The translations under genes were made by a program, and so were the position numbers. The notes under the pieces are model-generated. The model was not told the origin of the DNA and made no database searches. It saw only the letters and a program-made list of their open reading frames with translations. A stretch of DNA of 64,000 nt from Nocardioides antri (GTDB taxonomy: Bacteria > Actinomycetota > Actinomycetes > Propionibacteriales > Nocardioidaceae): assembly GCF_008373765.1 (NCBI RefSeq), contig NZ_VUJW01000002.1, forward strand, positions 186,001 to 250,000, in the 5' to 3' direction. Below, piece after piece: positions 1 to 8,248 of this stretch; position 1 is the stretch's first letter, and each line of letters begins with the position of its first letter.

Positions 1-198
1 GTCGGAGTAGTCGTTGGCGTAGTTGACCGCCACCTGCAGCGCCAGGCTGACCACCAGGGCCAACAGTGCCTTCCACCACACCGCCTCGGATCCATGACCG
101 GAGTACGCCGCGACGCCGGTGCCGGCGACGACCGGCGCGACGGCCGCGGGGAGGGTGCGCGGGCGGGCGCCCTGGAGCCAGTGAGCGGGGGTGGCCAT
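1..198 (-). CDS. menA: 1,4-dihydroxy-2-naphthoate polyprenyltransferase, N-terminal fragment
   Basis: Membrane prenyltransferase that attaches the polyprenyl tail to 1,4-dihydroxy-2-naphthoate to give demethylmenaquinone. Only the first 66 codons are present; the gene runs off the left edge. The visible N-terminus has the family opening ([11 protein letters not shown] at residues 7-17), hydrophobic stretches near residues 17-30 and 43-58, and, right at the edge, N-D-Y-S-D, part of the first Asp-rich diphosphate/Mg site. The ATG lies 11 nt after the stop of the MFS gene, so cotranscription with it is likely. Its substrate comes from the pathway that includes menE-menC-menD nearby, and its product goes to MenG (14073). 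Confidence 0.85.
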   Translation of the reverse strand, partial: MATPAHWLQGARPRTLPAAVAPVVAGTGVAAYSGHGSEAVWWKALLALVVSLALQVAVNYANDYSD

Positions 199-209
199 GA
201 TGCAGCGAT

Positions 210-1481
210 TCAAGCAGGCTGCTCGATGCCCTGCTTCTCCAGGTGCCGCTCCGCCGCCCGCGCTGCGGGGTGGATCAGGACCGCGGCGACGAGCACGATC
301 GCGGCGATGACTACCCAGCCGGGCGTGCCCCACTCCATCGCGAGGAAGGTGTAGAGCGCCGGCGCCCAGACCGAGCCGAGGGTGAAGCCGAGCTGGGAGA
401 CGCCCTGGTACTCCCCGCGGCGCTCCGGGTCGGAGAGCTCGGCCTGGAGGCCCCACTCGCCAGCCGACTGGAACAGCTCGGCGCCGGTGACCGTCACGTG
501 GCCGATCCAGACCAGCGCGATCGTCACCCAGCCGACCGTGTCGTGGGTGACGAGGACGATGCCACACGAGAGCACGAAGAAGAACGCGCCGCGGCGTTGG
601 GCGCGCAGCGAGTCGGCGACGGTGGCGATGCCGCGCGCGGCGGCGACCTGGAGCAGCACCGCCATCACGGTGTTGGTGCCGAACAGCCACGCCAGCAGCA
701 CCCGCGGGGCGTCGGTCTCCTCGACCAGCCACAGCGGGATGACGACGTTGAGCAGGATCTGGTGGGTCGACAGCACGCCGCCGAGGATCGCCATCGCGAC
801 GTAGCCCCGGTTGCGGAGCGCGCTCCGGCGCTCGTCCGACGCCTCGAGCGCGACCTCGAGCAGGGGCTCGGTGTCGATGTGGTGGGCGGCCCGCGGGAGG
901 CGGGCGACGAGCGCGGCGTTGAGGAGCAGCAGGCCGGCGGTCACGACGGGCACCACCCGCACGACGTCGTCGTCGTTGGTCGCGAGCGCGACGCCGGCGA
1001 GGAGCGCGCCGAGGGTGTAGCCGACGTTGCGAGCGGCGCGGAAGTAGGCGTTCGACCGGACCCGCTCCTCGCGCGGGAAGACGTCGAACCGGTAGGCGTT
1101 TCGCGACGAGCGGCTGGCGGCCTGCACGAGGCCGAGCCCGATCATCATCGCCACGAACGACGTCATGTCGCCGACCACGAGCCACACCAGGTAGAGCAGC
1201 GCCTCGACGAGCGAGCTGAGCGCCCAGACCAGCTTGGCGCCGTAGCGGTCGCTCAGCTTGCCCAGTGGCACCGCGAGGACGAACGTCGCGAGCCCGGACA
1301 GCGAGAGGCCGAGGCCGACCTGCGCCGCGGAGAGGCCGACGATCTGGGTGAAGAACACCGCGCTGCCGGTGAGGAAGACGCCGTCGCCGAACGCGGACAG
1401 CACCGACTGGGAGGAGAGCCGGCGGACCAGCGTGGTCGGGCCGGCCAGCCGGAGGACCCGCTCCGGTAGATATCTTGACAT
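210..1481 (-). CDS. MFS transporter (paralogue of the next gene)
   Basis: Twelve-helix major facilitator family protein of 424 residues, probably a drug or metabolite exporter; substrate unknown. The loop after helix 2 has a motif-A-like [10 protein letters not shown]. It is clearly related to the transporter encoded upstream at 1492-2835 (shared blocks such as F-L-T-G-S-A-V-F and R-R-G-E-Y-Q-G-V), so the pair looks like a tandem duplication. A TTG three bases upstream is also possible, but ATG 1481 sits 7 nt after a -10-like TAGACT and is preferred (leaderless). An 18-bp palindrome covers the start codon, so a repressor probably controls this gene separately from its upstream neighbour. menA follows on the same strand. 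Confidence 0.8.
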   Translation of the reverse strand: MSRYLPERVLRLAGPTTLVRRLSSQSVLSAFGDGVFLTGSAVFFTQIVGLSAAQVGLGLSLSGLATFVLAVPLGKLSDRYGAKLVWALSSLVEALLYLVWLVVGDMTSFVAMMIGLGLVQAASRSSRNAYRFDVFPREERVRSNAYFRAARNVGYTLGALLAGVALATNDDDVVRVVPVVTAGLLLLNAALVARLPRAAHHIDTEPLLEVALEASDERRSALRNRGYVAMAILGGVLSTHQILLNVVIPLWLVEETDAPRVLLAWLFGTNTVMAVLLQVAAARGIATVADSLRAQRRGAFFFVLSCGIVLVTHDTVGWVTIALVWIGHVTVTGAELFQSAGEWGLQAELSDPERRGEYQGVSQLGFTLGSVWAPALYTFLAMEWGTPGWVVIAAIVLVAAVLIHPAARAAERHLEKQGIEQPA

Positions 1482-1488
1482 CAAGATA
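1471..1488. promoter_or_regulatory. Perfect-arm palindrome over the MFS start codon (MarR-type operator candidate)
   Basis: TATCTTGA-CA-TCAAGATA: two perfect 8-bp arms around 2 bp. On the coding strand the ATG of the MFS gene lies at its centre. The AT-rich sequence contrasts sharply with the GC-rich surroundings. Size and symmetry fit MarR-family repressors; no such regulator gene lies nearby, so the binder is unknown. Confidence 0.6.
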
Positions 1489-1494
1489 AGTCTA
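1489..1494 (-). promoter_or_regulatory. -10-like hexamer TAGACT for the MFS gene at 1481
   Basis: TAGACT ends 7 nt before the ATG, as in actinobacterial leaderless promoters. Its TAG is also the stop codon of the upstream MFS gene. Confidence 0.45.
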
Positions 1495-2835
1495 GGAGGG
1501 CTCGCTCGCGAGGTCCACCCCGGCGGCCGGCGTCCCGGTCTCCGGCCCCGTCTCCTCCTCCGGCGGGAAGTGCTGGTCGCGGAACCGCTCCGCCATCCGC
1601 ACCGACGGCCCGAGACCGAGCGTCGCCACGACCACGATGCCGGCGATCACCAGCCAGCCCTGGCCGCCCGCCCACGACAGCGCCAGCCAGGTGTAGAGCG
1701 CGGGCGCCCACTGGAAGCCGAGCGCGCTGCTGACCTCCTGGACGCCTTGGTACTCCCCGCGGCGCGCCGGGTCGGACAGCTCGGCCTCGAACGACCAGCT
1801 CGCGCCGGAGATCGCGAGCTCGGCGCCGGTCACGGTGAGGTGGCCGAGCCAGACCAGCAGCACGGTGATGAGGCCGACGGTCGAGTGGGTGATCATCGTG
1901 ACCACACAGGAGACGATGAAGAACGCCGACGAGATCCAGGTGTAGCGCATCGCGTCGCGGAGGTTGCGCACACCCTTCGAGGTGTAGGCCGGCAGGAAGA
2001 TGCAGAGCACGGTGTTGGTGCCGAACAGCCAGGCCAGCAGCACGTGCGGGGCGTCGGTGGCGTCGACCAGCCACAGCGGGATCACGATCTGCAGCAGGAC
2101 CTGGTTGGTCCACAGCACGCCCATGAAGAACGTCGTCAGGATCCACCCGATGTTGCGGATCGGACCCGGTCCGGTCGGCCGCACCCGCCGCTCGCCGCTC
2201 GCGATCCGGAGGTCGTGGGGAGCCGCCGGCAGCCGCGAGACCCAGAACGCGTTGGCCAGCATCGTCGCCGCGGCGAAGAACGGCGTCCACCGGATGACGG
2301 TCAGGCTGTCGGTCGCCAGCGCGATGCCGCCGATCATGGCGCCGAGGGTGTGGCCCACGTTGAGCCAGGAGTACATGTAGGCCTGGGTCTCGACCCGCTG
2401 GTGGCGGGGCAGGACGTCGAGCACGTAGGCCTGGTGGCTCGACCCGCCGAGCGAGGCGAACAGCGCGAAGACGATGGCGACGGCGACGTACTCCTGGAAC
2501 CCGGAGACGAACGGCAGCGCACAGAACACGACGGCGCGGCCCAGCGTCGACAGCGCCCAGACCCGCTTCGGACCGAGCCGGTCGACGACGCGACCTGCGG
2601 GGTAGGCGAACAGGAACTCCGCGACGCCCATGATCGTGAGGGCCACGCCGACCTTGCCGGCGGACATCCCGACGACGAGCGTCAGGAACACCGCGCTGCC
2701 GGTCATGAACGCGCTCTCGCCGGTCGCGAACAGCATCGACTGGGTCGCGAGCCGGCGCGACAGCGGGGTCGGCGGGATCAGTCGCCGCAGGAAGCCGCGC
2801 TGGTCCCCGGGAAGGGTGGTCGTCACTCGTCGCAT
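1492..2835 (-). CDS. MFS transporter
   Basis: A 447-residue major facilitator family transporter with about twelve membrane helices, a motif-A-like loop (G-R-V-V-D-R-L-G-P-K) and a charged C-terminal tail. Substrate unknown. It is paralogous to the gene downstream at 210-1481. The open frame continues far upstream through menE on the other strand, but homology to the paralogue begins around L-S-R-R-L-A-T-Q-S-M, so ATG 2835 is the sensible start (GTG 2826 is the alternative). It is divergent from menE with 57 nt between starts. Position between menA and menE suggests coexpression with quinone synthesis, but a functional link is not shown. Confidence 0.8.
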   Translation of the reverse strand: MRRVTTTLPGDQRGFLRRLIPPTPLSRRLATQSMLFATGESAFMTGSAVFLTLVVGMSAGKVGVALTIMGVAEFLFAYPAGRVVDRLGPKRVWALSTLGRAVVFCALPFVSGFQEYVAVAIVFALFASLGGSSHQAYVLDVLPRHQRVETQAYMYSWLNVGHTLGAMIGGIALATDSLTVIRWTPFFAAATMLANAFWVSRLPAAPHDLRIASGERRVRPTGPGPIRNIGWILTTFFMGVLWTNQVLLQIVIPLWLVDATDAPHVLLAWLFGTNTVLCIFLPAYTSKGVRNLRDAMRYTWISSAFFIVSCVVTMITHSTVGLITVLLVWLGHLTVTGAELAISGASWSFEAELSDPARRGEYQGVQEVSSALGFQWAPALYTWLALSWAGGQGWLVIAGIVVVATLGLGPSVRMAERFRDQHFPPEEETGPETGTPAAGVDLASEPS

Positions 2836-2880
2836 TCCATCGCAGGCCACCGACACCCGGCCACCGAATATCTGCCCGGC

Positions 2881-2886
2881 TAGCCT
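2881..2886 (+). promoter_or_regulatory. -10-like hexamer TAGCCT for the menECD operon
   Basis: TAGCCT lies 6 nt before the GTG start of menE, and no ribosome binding site is seen between them: the layout of a leaderless transcript. Confidence 0.5.
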
Positions 2887-2892
2887 CGCCCC

Positions 2893-3900
2893 GTGAGCTT
2901 CTGGACCCCGCAGGACTCCGCGCCGGAGGTGGTCGAGCAGATCCGCACCTGGCTCGACGGCCCGGAGGGCGTGCGCCTCGTGGTCGCGACCTCGGGGTCC
3001 ACCGGCGCGCCGAAGCTGGTCGCGCTCGGCCGCGACGCCGTGCTCGCGTCGGTCGCCGCCTCGGCGCGCAGGCTCGGTGCGACGGGGCCGTGGGTGCTGG
3101 CCCTGCCGCCGACGTACGTCGCGGGCGTGCAGGTCCTGGTCCGCTCCCTGGTCGCCGGACACCCCCCGGTCTGGCTCGAGCGCGACGGCTGGCCGGACGG
3201 GAGGGGGTGGTTCGTCTCGCTGGTCCCGACGCAGCTCGGCCGCCTGCTCGACGACGACGAGGCGGTGTCCGCGCTGCGGCGGGCGCACACGGTGCTGCTC
3301 GGTGGCGGGCCCGTCGACGCCGCGCTCCGGGAGCGCGCGGGGGATGCCGGCGTACGGGTGGTGGCGACGTACGGCGCCGCCGAGACCGCAGGCGGCTGCG
3401 TCTACGACGGCGTGCCGCTCGACGGCGTGGCGGTCGCGGTCGGCGAGGGTGGCCGGATCCGGATCGCGGGACCCACCCTGTTCGAGGAGTACGTCGACGA
3501 GCCGGAGCTCACGCGGCGGGCACTGGTCGACGGGTGGTACCTCACCTCCGACGCCGGCCGGATCGACGAGGACGGCCGGCTGGTCGTGCTGGGCCGGGTC
3601 GACGACGTGGTCGTGACCGGCGGGGTGAACGTGCCGGCCGTCGCCGTCGCGGCGCGGATCCGTGAGCACCCGGCGGTGGCCGAGGCCGAGGTGCTCGGCG
3701 TCCCCGACGAGGAGTGGGGCAACCGGGTGGTGGCGTTCGTCGTCGGCTCGGTCCCCCTGCCAGAGCTGCGCGACTGGGTCGCGGAGGCCCACCCACGTTC
3801 GTGGGCGCCACGCGAGCTCGTCCTCCTCGACCACGTCCCGCTGCTGGCCAACGGCAAGCCCGACCGGCAGGCACTGCTGGCGCGGGTGGGGCGGCCATGA
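2893..3900 (+). CDS. menE: o-succinylbenzoate-CoA ligase
   Basis: Activates o-succinylbenzoate to its CoA thioester (ATP to AMP + PPi) in menaquinone synthesis. It is a compact ANL-family enzyme of 335 residues, shorter than the common 450-500 but usual for actinobacterial MenE. The AMP-binding loop T-S-G-S-T-G-A-P-K lies at about residues 34-42, the A5-type Y-G-A-A-E-T near 158-163, T-S-D-A-G-R near 217-222, and the C-terminal A10-type N-G-K-P-D-R near 319-324. The GTG start lacks a Shine-Dalgarno sequence and is preceded at 6 nt by a -10-like hexamer. Its stop overlaps the menC start by 4 nt. Confidence 0.92.
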   Translation: MSFWTPQDSAPEVVEQIRTWLDGPEGVRLVVATSGSTGAPKLVALGRDAVLASVAASARRLGATGPWVLALPPTYVAGVQVLVRSLVAGHPPVWLERDGWPDGRGWFVSLVPTQLGRLLDDDEAVSALRRAHTVLLGGGPVDAALRERAGDAGVRVVATYGAAETAGGCVYDGVPLDGVAVAVGEGGRIRIAGPTLFEEYVDEPELTRRALVDGWYLTSDAGRIDEDGRLVVLGRVDDVVVTGGVNVPAVAVAARIREHPAVAEAEVLGVPDEEWGNRVVAFVVGSVPLPELRDWVAEAHPRSWAPRELVLLDHVPLLANGKPDRQALLARVGRP

Positions 3901-4847
3901 GGGTGGTCTCGATCCCGATGCGCACCCGCTTCCGCGGGCTGACGGTGCGCGAGGCGGTGCTGCTGCCCGGGACGGCGGGGTGGGGCGAGTGGAGCCCGTT
4001 CCTGGAGTACGACGCGCACGTCGCCGAGCCGTGGCTCCGCTGCGCGGAGGAGGCCGCGGCAGGCGAGTGGCCCGAGCCTGTCCGCGACGTCGTACCCGTG
4101 AACGTGACGGTGCCGGCGGTCGGCCCGGAGGCCGCCCACGCGATCGTCCTGCGCGGCGGCTGTCGCACGGCGAAGGTCAAGGTCGCCGAGCCCGGTCAGA
4201 CGCTGGCTGACGACGAGGCACGACTCGAGGCGGTGCGCGACGCGCTCGGCGCGGACGGGCGGATCCGGGTCGACGCCAACGGGGCGTGGTCCGTCGACGA
4301 CGCGGTCGCCGCGATCGGTGCGCTGGACCGCGCGGCCGGCGGCCTGGAGTACGTCGAGCAGCCGTCCGCCTCGGTCGAGGACCTGGCCGCCGTCCGGCGC
4401 CGGGTCGACGTGCCGATCGCCGCTGACGAGTCGATCCGGCGGGCATCTGACCCCTACCGGGTGCGGGACCTCGCGGCGGCGGACGTGGCGGTGCTCAAGG
4501 TGCAGCCGCTCGGCGGCGTCCGGGCGTGCCTGCGGATCGCCGAGGACATCGGGCTGCCGGTGGTCGTCTCGTCGGCGCTGGAGACGTCCGCCGGCGTCGC
4601 CGCCGGCGTCGCGCTGGCGGCGGCGCTCCCGGAGCTGCCCTACGCCTGCGGCCTCGCCACCGTGCAGCTGCTGACCGACGACGTCGCCGTCGACCCGCTC
4701 CTGCCGGTCGACGGCGCGCTCGCGGTCGGACGCCCCGACGTCGACGAAGCCGCCCTCGACCGGCTGGCCGCGCCACCGGACCGGGTGGCGTGGTGGGAGG
4801 CCAGGTACGCCGACGTCGCCTCGCTGCGGCAGGATCGACGCTCGTGA
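3897..4847 (+). CDS. menC: o-succinylbenzoate synthase
   Basis: Enolase-superfamily dehydratase that converts SHCHC to o-succinylbenzoate, the step before MenE. The protein has 316 residues. The acid/base Lys pair is seen as A-K-V-K near residues 87-90 and V-L-K-V-Q near 198-202; metal ligands fall in V-D-A-N-G, E-Q-P and A-D-E-S on successive barrel strands. The ATG overlaps the menE stop (ATGA), and its own stop overlaps the menD GTG (GTGA), so the three proteins are translationally coupled. No Shine-Dalgarno is needed with such coupling, and none is obvious. Confidence 0.93.
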   Translation: MRVVSIPMRTRFRGLTVREAVLLPGTAGWGEWSPFLEYDAHVAEPWLRCAEEAAAGEWPEPVRDVVPVNVTVPAVGPEAAHAIVLRGGCRTAKVKVAEPGQTLADDEARLEAVRDALGADGRIRVDANGAWSVDDAVAAIGALDRAAGGLEYVEQPSASVEDLAAVRRRVDVPIAADESIRRASDPYRVRDLAAADVAVLKVQPLGGVRACLRIAEDIGLPVVVSSALETSAGVAAGVALAAALPELPYACGLATVQLLTDDVAVDPLLPVDGALAVGRPDVDEAALDRLAAPPDRVAWWEARYADVASLRQDRRS

Positions 4848-6463
4848 GCAGCATCAGCGGCGTCGACCTCGGCGCAGCCGTCGTCGCGCGGCTGGTCGAG
4901 GAGCAGGTCACCGAGGTCGTGCTCGCGCCGGGCTCGCGCAACGCGCCGCTCGCCTTCGCCGTCTGGGCGGAGGAGAAGGGGCCCGGCCGGATCACGCTGC
5001 GCACCCGGATCGACGAGCGGTCGGCCGGCTTCCTCGCGCTCGGGCTGACCAAGGTCGGCCCCCGGGCCGGGGTCGTCTGCACCTCCGGCACCGCCGTCGC
5101 GAACCTCCACCCGGCCGTGCTCGAGGCCGCGCACGCCGGCCTCGCGCTGGTCGTGGTGACCGCGGACCGGCCCGCCCGGCTGCGCGCCACCGGGGCCAAC
5201 CAGACGACCGACCAGGTCGGCATCTTCGGCCCGCTCGTGACGACGTACGACGTCGCGCAGGTCGCCGACCTCGACGCGGTCCCGTGGGGCAGCCCGGGCC
5301 CGCTCCACCTGAACGTCCGGCTCGACGAGCCCCTGGTGCCGGAGGACGCCTCGGTTTCGAGGCTCGCTGCGCTCGCACCTCGACCAGCGGCGCCGCCGGC
5401 GGCTGAGGTGCGAGCCTCGGCAGCGCGGAGCCTCGAAATCCCCGCCCTGCCGACCGGCCCCCGGACCGTCGTGGTCGCCGGTGACGACGCCGGCCCCCGG
5501 GCCCGGCAGCTCGCGGAGCAGGCGGGCTGGCCGCTCCTCGCCGAGCCGTCGAGCGGCGCCCGGACGGGCACCCACGCGCTCCGCACCTACCGGCTGCTGC
5601 TCGGCACGTCCCTGGGGGCGGAGGTCGAGCGCGTGGTGGTCTTCGGCCGCCCGACCCTGTCGCGCCCGGTCACCCGGCTGCTCGCGCGCGAGGACGTGGA
5701 GGTGCTCGTCGTGCCGGGGCGCGGCGCGTGGCCGGTGCGGCCGCCGGGCTCACGTGAGCTCGACGGGATCCCCACCGCCGAGCCGGACGACCCCGGCTGG
5801 CTCGAGCGCTGGCAGCAGGCCGACCGCGAGCTGGGTCGGAAGGTCGACCAGCTGCTCGCGGCAGAGCCCCGGCTGACGCCGTACGACGTCGCGGCCGCCG
5901 TGTCCGCCGTCCTGCCCCCCGAGGGGCTGCTCGTCGTCGGCGCCTCGAGCCCGATCCGCGACCTCGACCTGATGGCCCGGCCGGCCCGGGTCGGGGAGCG
6001 GCGGAAGGTGATCGCCAACCGCGGGCTCTCCGGCATCGACGGCACCATCAGCACGGCCATCGGCGCGGCGCTGGGGCGCGACTCGAGCCGGGCCCTGGCG
6101 CTGATGGGCGACGTGACGTTCCTCCACGACCAGTCCTCGCTGGTGCTCGGGCCCTACGAGGAGCGGCCGGACCTGACGATCGTCGTCGTCAACGACGACG
6201 GCGGCTCGATCTTCTCGATGCTCGAGCAGGGGGCGCCGGAGCACGCGGCCGCGTTCGACCGGCTCTTCGGCACCCCCCACGGCGTCGACCTGGCGAGCCT
6301 GTGCGTCGCCACCCGCACACCGTTCCTGCGGGTGAGCTCGCGGCCGGAGCTCGAGCACGCGCTCGCCAGCCCCAATGGTGGGATCGAGGTCATCGACGTG
6401 CTGGTCGGCAGGGCCGACCGCCGCGACCTCGACGCCCGGATCCGGGCGCTGGCGAGCGAGTGA
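4844..6463 (+). CDS. menD: SEPHCHC synthase
   Basis: Thiamine-diphosphate enzyme that condenses isochorismate with 2-oxoglutarate, the first committed menaquinone step. It has 539 residues with the usual three domains: the N-terminal domain carries L-A-P-G-S-R-N-A-P-L near 27-36 and the E-R-S-A-G-F catalytic Glu near 59; the C-terminal domain carries M-G-D-V-T-F-L-H-D near 419-427. GTG 4844 overlaps the menC stop. Oddity: residues about 171-198, in the linker after the first domain, are encoded by an 84-nt palindromic repeat whose length is exactly 28 codons, so it looks like an in-frame repeat insertion tolerated in a linker. Confidence 0.94.
   Translation: MSSISGVDLGAAVVARLVEEQVTEVVLAPGSRNAPLAFAVWAEEKGPGRITLRTRIDERSAGFLALGLTKVGPRAGVVCTSGTAVANLHPAVLEAAHAGLALVVVTADRPARLRATGANQTTDQVGIFGPLVTTYDVAQVADLDAVPWGSPGPLHLNVRLDEPLVPEDASVSRLAALAPRPAAPPAAEVRASAARSLEIPALPTGPRTVVVAGDDAGPRARQLAEQAGWPLLAEPSSGARTGTHALRTYRLLLGTSLGAEVERVVVFGRPTLSRPVTRLLAREDVEVLVVPGRGAWPVRPPGSRELDGIPTAEPDDPGWLERWQQADRELGRKVDQLLAAEPRLTPYDVAAAVSAVLPPEGLLVVGASSPIRDLDLMARPARVGERRKVIANRGLSGIDGTISTAIGAALGRDSSRALALMGDVTFLHDQSSLVLGPYEERPDLTIVVVNDDGGSIFSMLEQGAPEHAAAFDRLFGTPHGVDLASLCVATRTPFLRVSSRPELEHALASPNGGIEVIDVLVGRADRRDLDARIRALASE
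5355..5438. repeat. 84-nt palindromic element inside menD
   Basis: Nested inverted repeat: TTTCGAGGCTC (5355-5365) pairs with GAGCCTCGAAA (5428-5438), GCTGC (5366-5370) with GCAGC (5420-5424), and TCGCACCTC (5373-5381) with GAGGTGCGA (5405-5413), leaving a GC-rich loop. Its length is a multiple of three and it keeps the frame open. A related shorter copy lies in nuoG. Confidence 0.8.
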
Positions 6464-6478
6464 GTCCTGGGCAGCCCC

Positions 6479-7528
6479 CTAGATCCTGCCCAGGACCGGC
6501 TCGGACTCGAGGATCCCCTCCTCGCTCGGCCTCGCGCCCTCGCCGAACACCTTGGCGTGCTGGCGGGCCCGCAGGTCGAGATGGGCGTCGCGCGGCCGGT
6601 CGTAGCCATAGCGCTCGCGGGCCTGCGCCGGAGTGAGCACCTCCTCGCGCTCGGGCGGTACGCCGAGCAGGACCGGCGCCGCGACCGAGACTGTCATCGG
6701 CGACAGCAGCCGGAGCAGCTGCACGGCGACGGAGCCGTTGAGCGACGCGAGCCAGAACGCGATCCGCAGCACCGGACGGATCGCCGCGTCGGTCACCCGT
6801 GACTGCTGCAGGCCGCTCTCCTCGCGCATCCACTGCGGCAGGGTCGCGATCGTGCCCTTGCGCAGGAGGACCGCGGAGATCCAGCTGACCGGCGCCAGGA
6901 ACCACGGCAGCTCCGGAAGCATCACCCGGGCGTCGAGCAGCTGGTTCATCGCATCCTTCGCGATGTCGCTACCGAGCAGCTGGGGCCGCATCCGTTCGTA
7001 GTAGGCGCGAAGCTCCTCGCGGTTGCGGGGGACGTCGGCCGGGTCGCAGGTCTGCAGCTCGGCGGCGACCGCGCACTCCGCCCAGTACTGCGCCTCCTCC
7101 TCGGGGCTCAGCCTCCCCGGGCCGTACCGCTCGTAGGCGAGCAGGATGGAGTGCCATCCGGTGAGCTGGATCCAGAGCTGGCTGTCGGGGTCGTTGGCGT
7201 CGTACCTGATCCCGGTGACGGGGCAGGTCCCGATCCCCTTGGAGTGGATCTTCACGAGCACGTCCGCCGCCCGCGACGTCTCGCGGCTCGGCCCGAACGC
7301 GACGAGCGCGAAGTACCGCAGCGTCCGGTCGTAGCGGGTGCGGGGCCGGTCGAAGATGGCGTGGGTCTCGGTCACCGACGCCACGAGGGCGGGGTCGAGC
7401 TCCTCGACGACGACCGCCCGCTGGAAGCCGATGGTGAGCGACGTGGGGTAGGACCACACCTTCCAGGTCACGGAGTCGGGGCCGAAGAACCCGTAGTCCT
7501 CGTGGGGCTGCACATCCTTGCGTCTCAT
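6479..7528 (-). CDS. MpaB/latex-clearing-protein-like oxygenase (DUF2236)
   Basis: A 349-residue protein of the DUF2236 family, which includes the fungal MpaB oxygenase and bacterial rubber oxygenase Lcp; members are b-type haem proteins that cleave isoprenoid double bonds. Visible family features are E-T-H-A-I-F-D-R near residues 56-63 and G-W-H-S-I-L-L-A-Y near 123-131, where His residues are conserved. The actual substrate cannot be told from sequence. ATG 7528 is chosen over an upstream start because the family begins near here and the TetR operator lies just in front. Divergent from the TetR gene at 7570, which probably represses it. Confidence 0.75.
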   Translation of the reverse strand: MRRKDVQPHEDYGFFGPDSVTWKVWSYPTSLTIGFQRAVVVEELDPALVASVTETHAIFDRPRTRYDRTLRYFALVAFGPSRETSRAADVLVKIHSKGIGTCPVTGIRYDANDPDSQLWIQLTGWHSILLAYERYGPGRLSPEEEAQYWAECAVAAELQTCDPADVPRNREELRAYYERMRPQLLGSDIAKDAMNQLLDARVMLPELPWFLAPVSWISAVLLRKGTIATLPQWMREESGLQQSRVTDAAIRPVLRIAFWLASLNGSVAVQLLRLLSPMTVSVAAPVLLGVPPEREEVLTPAQARERYGYDRPRDAHLDLRARQHAKVFGEGARPSEEGILESEPVLGRI

Positions 7529-7536
7529 GACCCTAT

Positions 7537-7554
7537 TACTACACAACTGTAGTA
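7537..7554. promoter_or_regulatory. TetR-type operator between mpaB-like gene and tetR
   Basis: TACTACA-CAAC-TGTAGTA: perfect 7-bp arms around a 4-bp spacer, centred in the 41-nt gap between the divergent genes. Most likely bound by the adjacent TetR protein, giving autorepression and repression of the oxygenase. Confidence 0.7.
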
Positions 7555-7569
7555 TTTAGGGGAAGGGGT

Positions 7570-8214
7570 GTGCGCACTAAGGTTCCGGATGTGCCCGATG
7601 CCCCGCGCCAGCGCCGTCCGTACGCCGCGCGCGTGCCGATGGAGGTGCGCCGCGAGCAGCTGATGGATGCGGCGCTCCGGGTGATCGTGCGCGACGGGTA
7701 CGGCGGCGTCTCGGTCGACGCGATCGCCAAGGAGGCCGGGGTCACCCGCCCGGTGGTGTACGGGGCGTTCGAGGGGCTCGGCGACCTGCTGACCGCGCTG
7801 CTCGACCGGCAGCAGGTGCGGGCGTTCGGCCGACTGCTGCAGGCGCTCCCCGAGGACGCGGACCCCGCTGACCCGGTCGGCCTGGTGAAGGCCGGGATCG
7901 AGCAGCTGGCGACGATGATCCGGGAGGACCCGGACACCTGGCGGCCGATCCTCCAGCCGCCCGAGGGGCTGCCCGAGGTGGTCAGGCAGCGGATCGAGGC
8001 CGACCGCGAGCGGGTCCGCCTGATCTTCGCCGACCTCATCGCGGGCGTGAGCACGACGCAGGACGGGCCGCCGTTCGACGCCGAGCTCTACGCCCACGCG
8101 GTGCTGGCGATCCTCGAGCACTTCGGCAGGCTGCTGATCGACGACCCCGGCCGGTTCACCACCGAGCGGATGGTCGACGGGGCGACCCGGCTGCTGTCCA
8201 TGTTGTGGCGGTGA
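7570..8214 (+). CDS. TetR family transcriptional regulator
   Basis: A 214-residue repressor. The N-terminal helix-turn-helix spans about residues 26-72 (R-R-E-Q-L-M-D-A-A-L, then V-D-A-I-A-K-E-A-G-V-T-R-P-V-V-Y). The C-terminal ligand domain is helical and shows no recognisable ligand signature. It begins at a GTG with purine-rich GGGGAAGGGG just upstream. Divergent to the MpaB-like oxygenase with a palindromic operator in the shared gap, so a local ligand-responsive switch is inferred. Confidence 0.85.
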   Translation: MRTKVPDVPDAPRQRRPYAARVPMEVRREQLMDAALRVIVRDGYGGVSVDAIAKEAGVTRPVVYGAFEGLGDLLTALLDRQQVRAFGRLLQALPEDADPADPVGLVKAGIEQLATMIREDPDTWRPILQPPEGLPEVVRQRIEADRERVRLIFADLIAGVSTTQDGPPFDAELYAHAVLAILEHFGRLLIDDPGRFTTERMVDGATRLLSMLWR

Positions 8215-8236
8215 CGCTCGGGGAACGGTCAGCCGG

Positions 8237-8242
8237 GAGAAT
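8237..8242 (+). promoter_or_regulatory. -10-like hexamer GAGAAT for the antiporter gene
   Basis: Six nt before the GTG start, with no Shine-Dalgarno between; a weaker match to TANNNT than others in this window. Confidence 0.3.
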
Positions 8243-8248
8243 GTCCCC

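Noticed and set aside
2836-3834. A long N-terminal extension of the MFS gene at 1492-2835
   Set aside because: It would run antisense through menE, and family similarity starts after ATG 2835.
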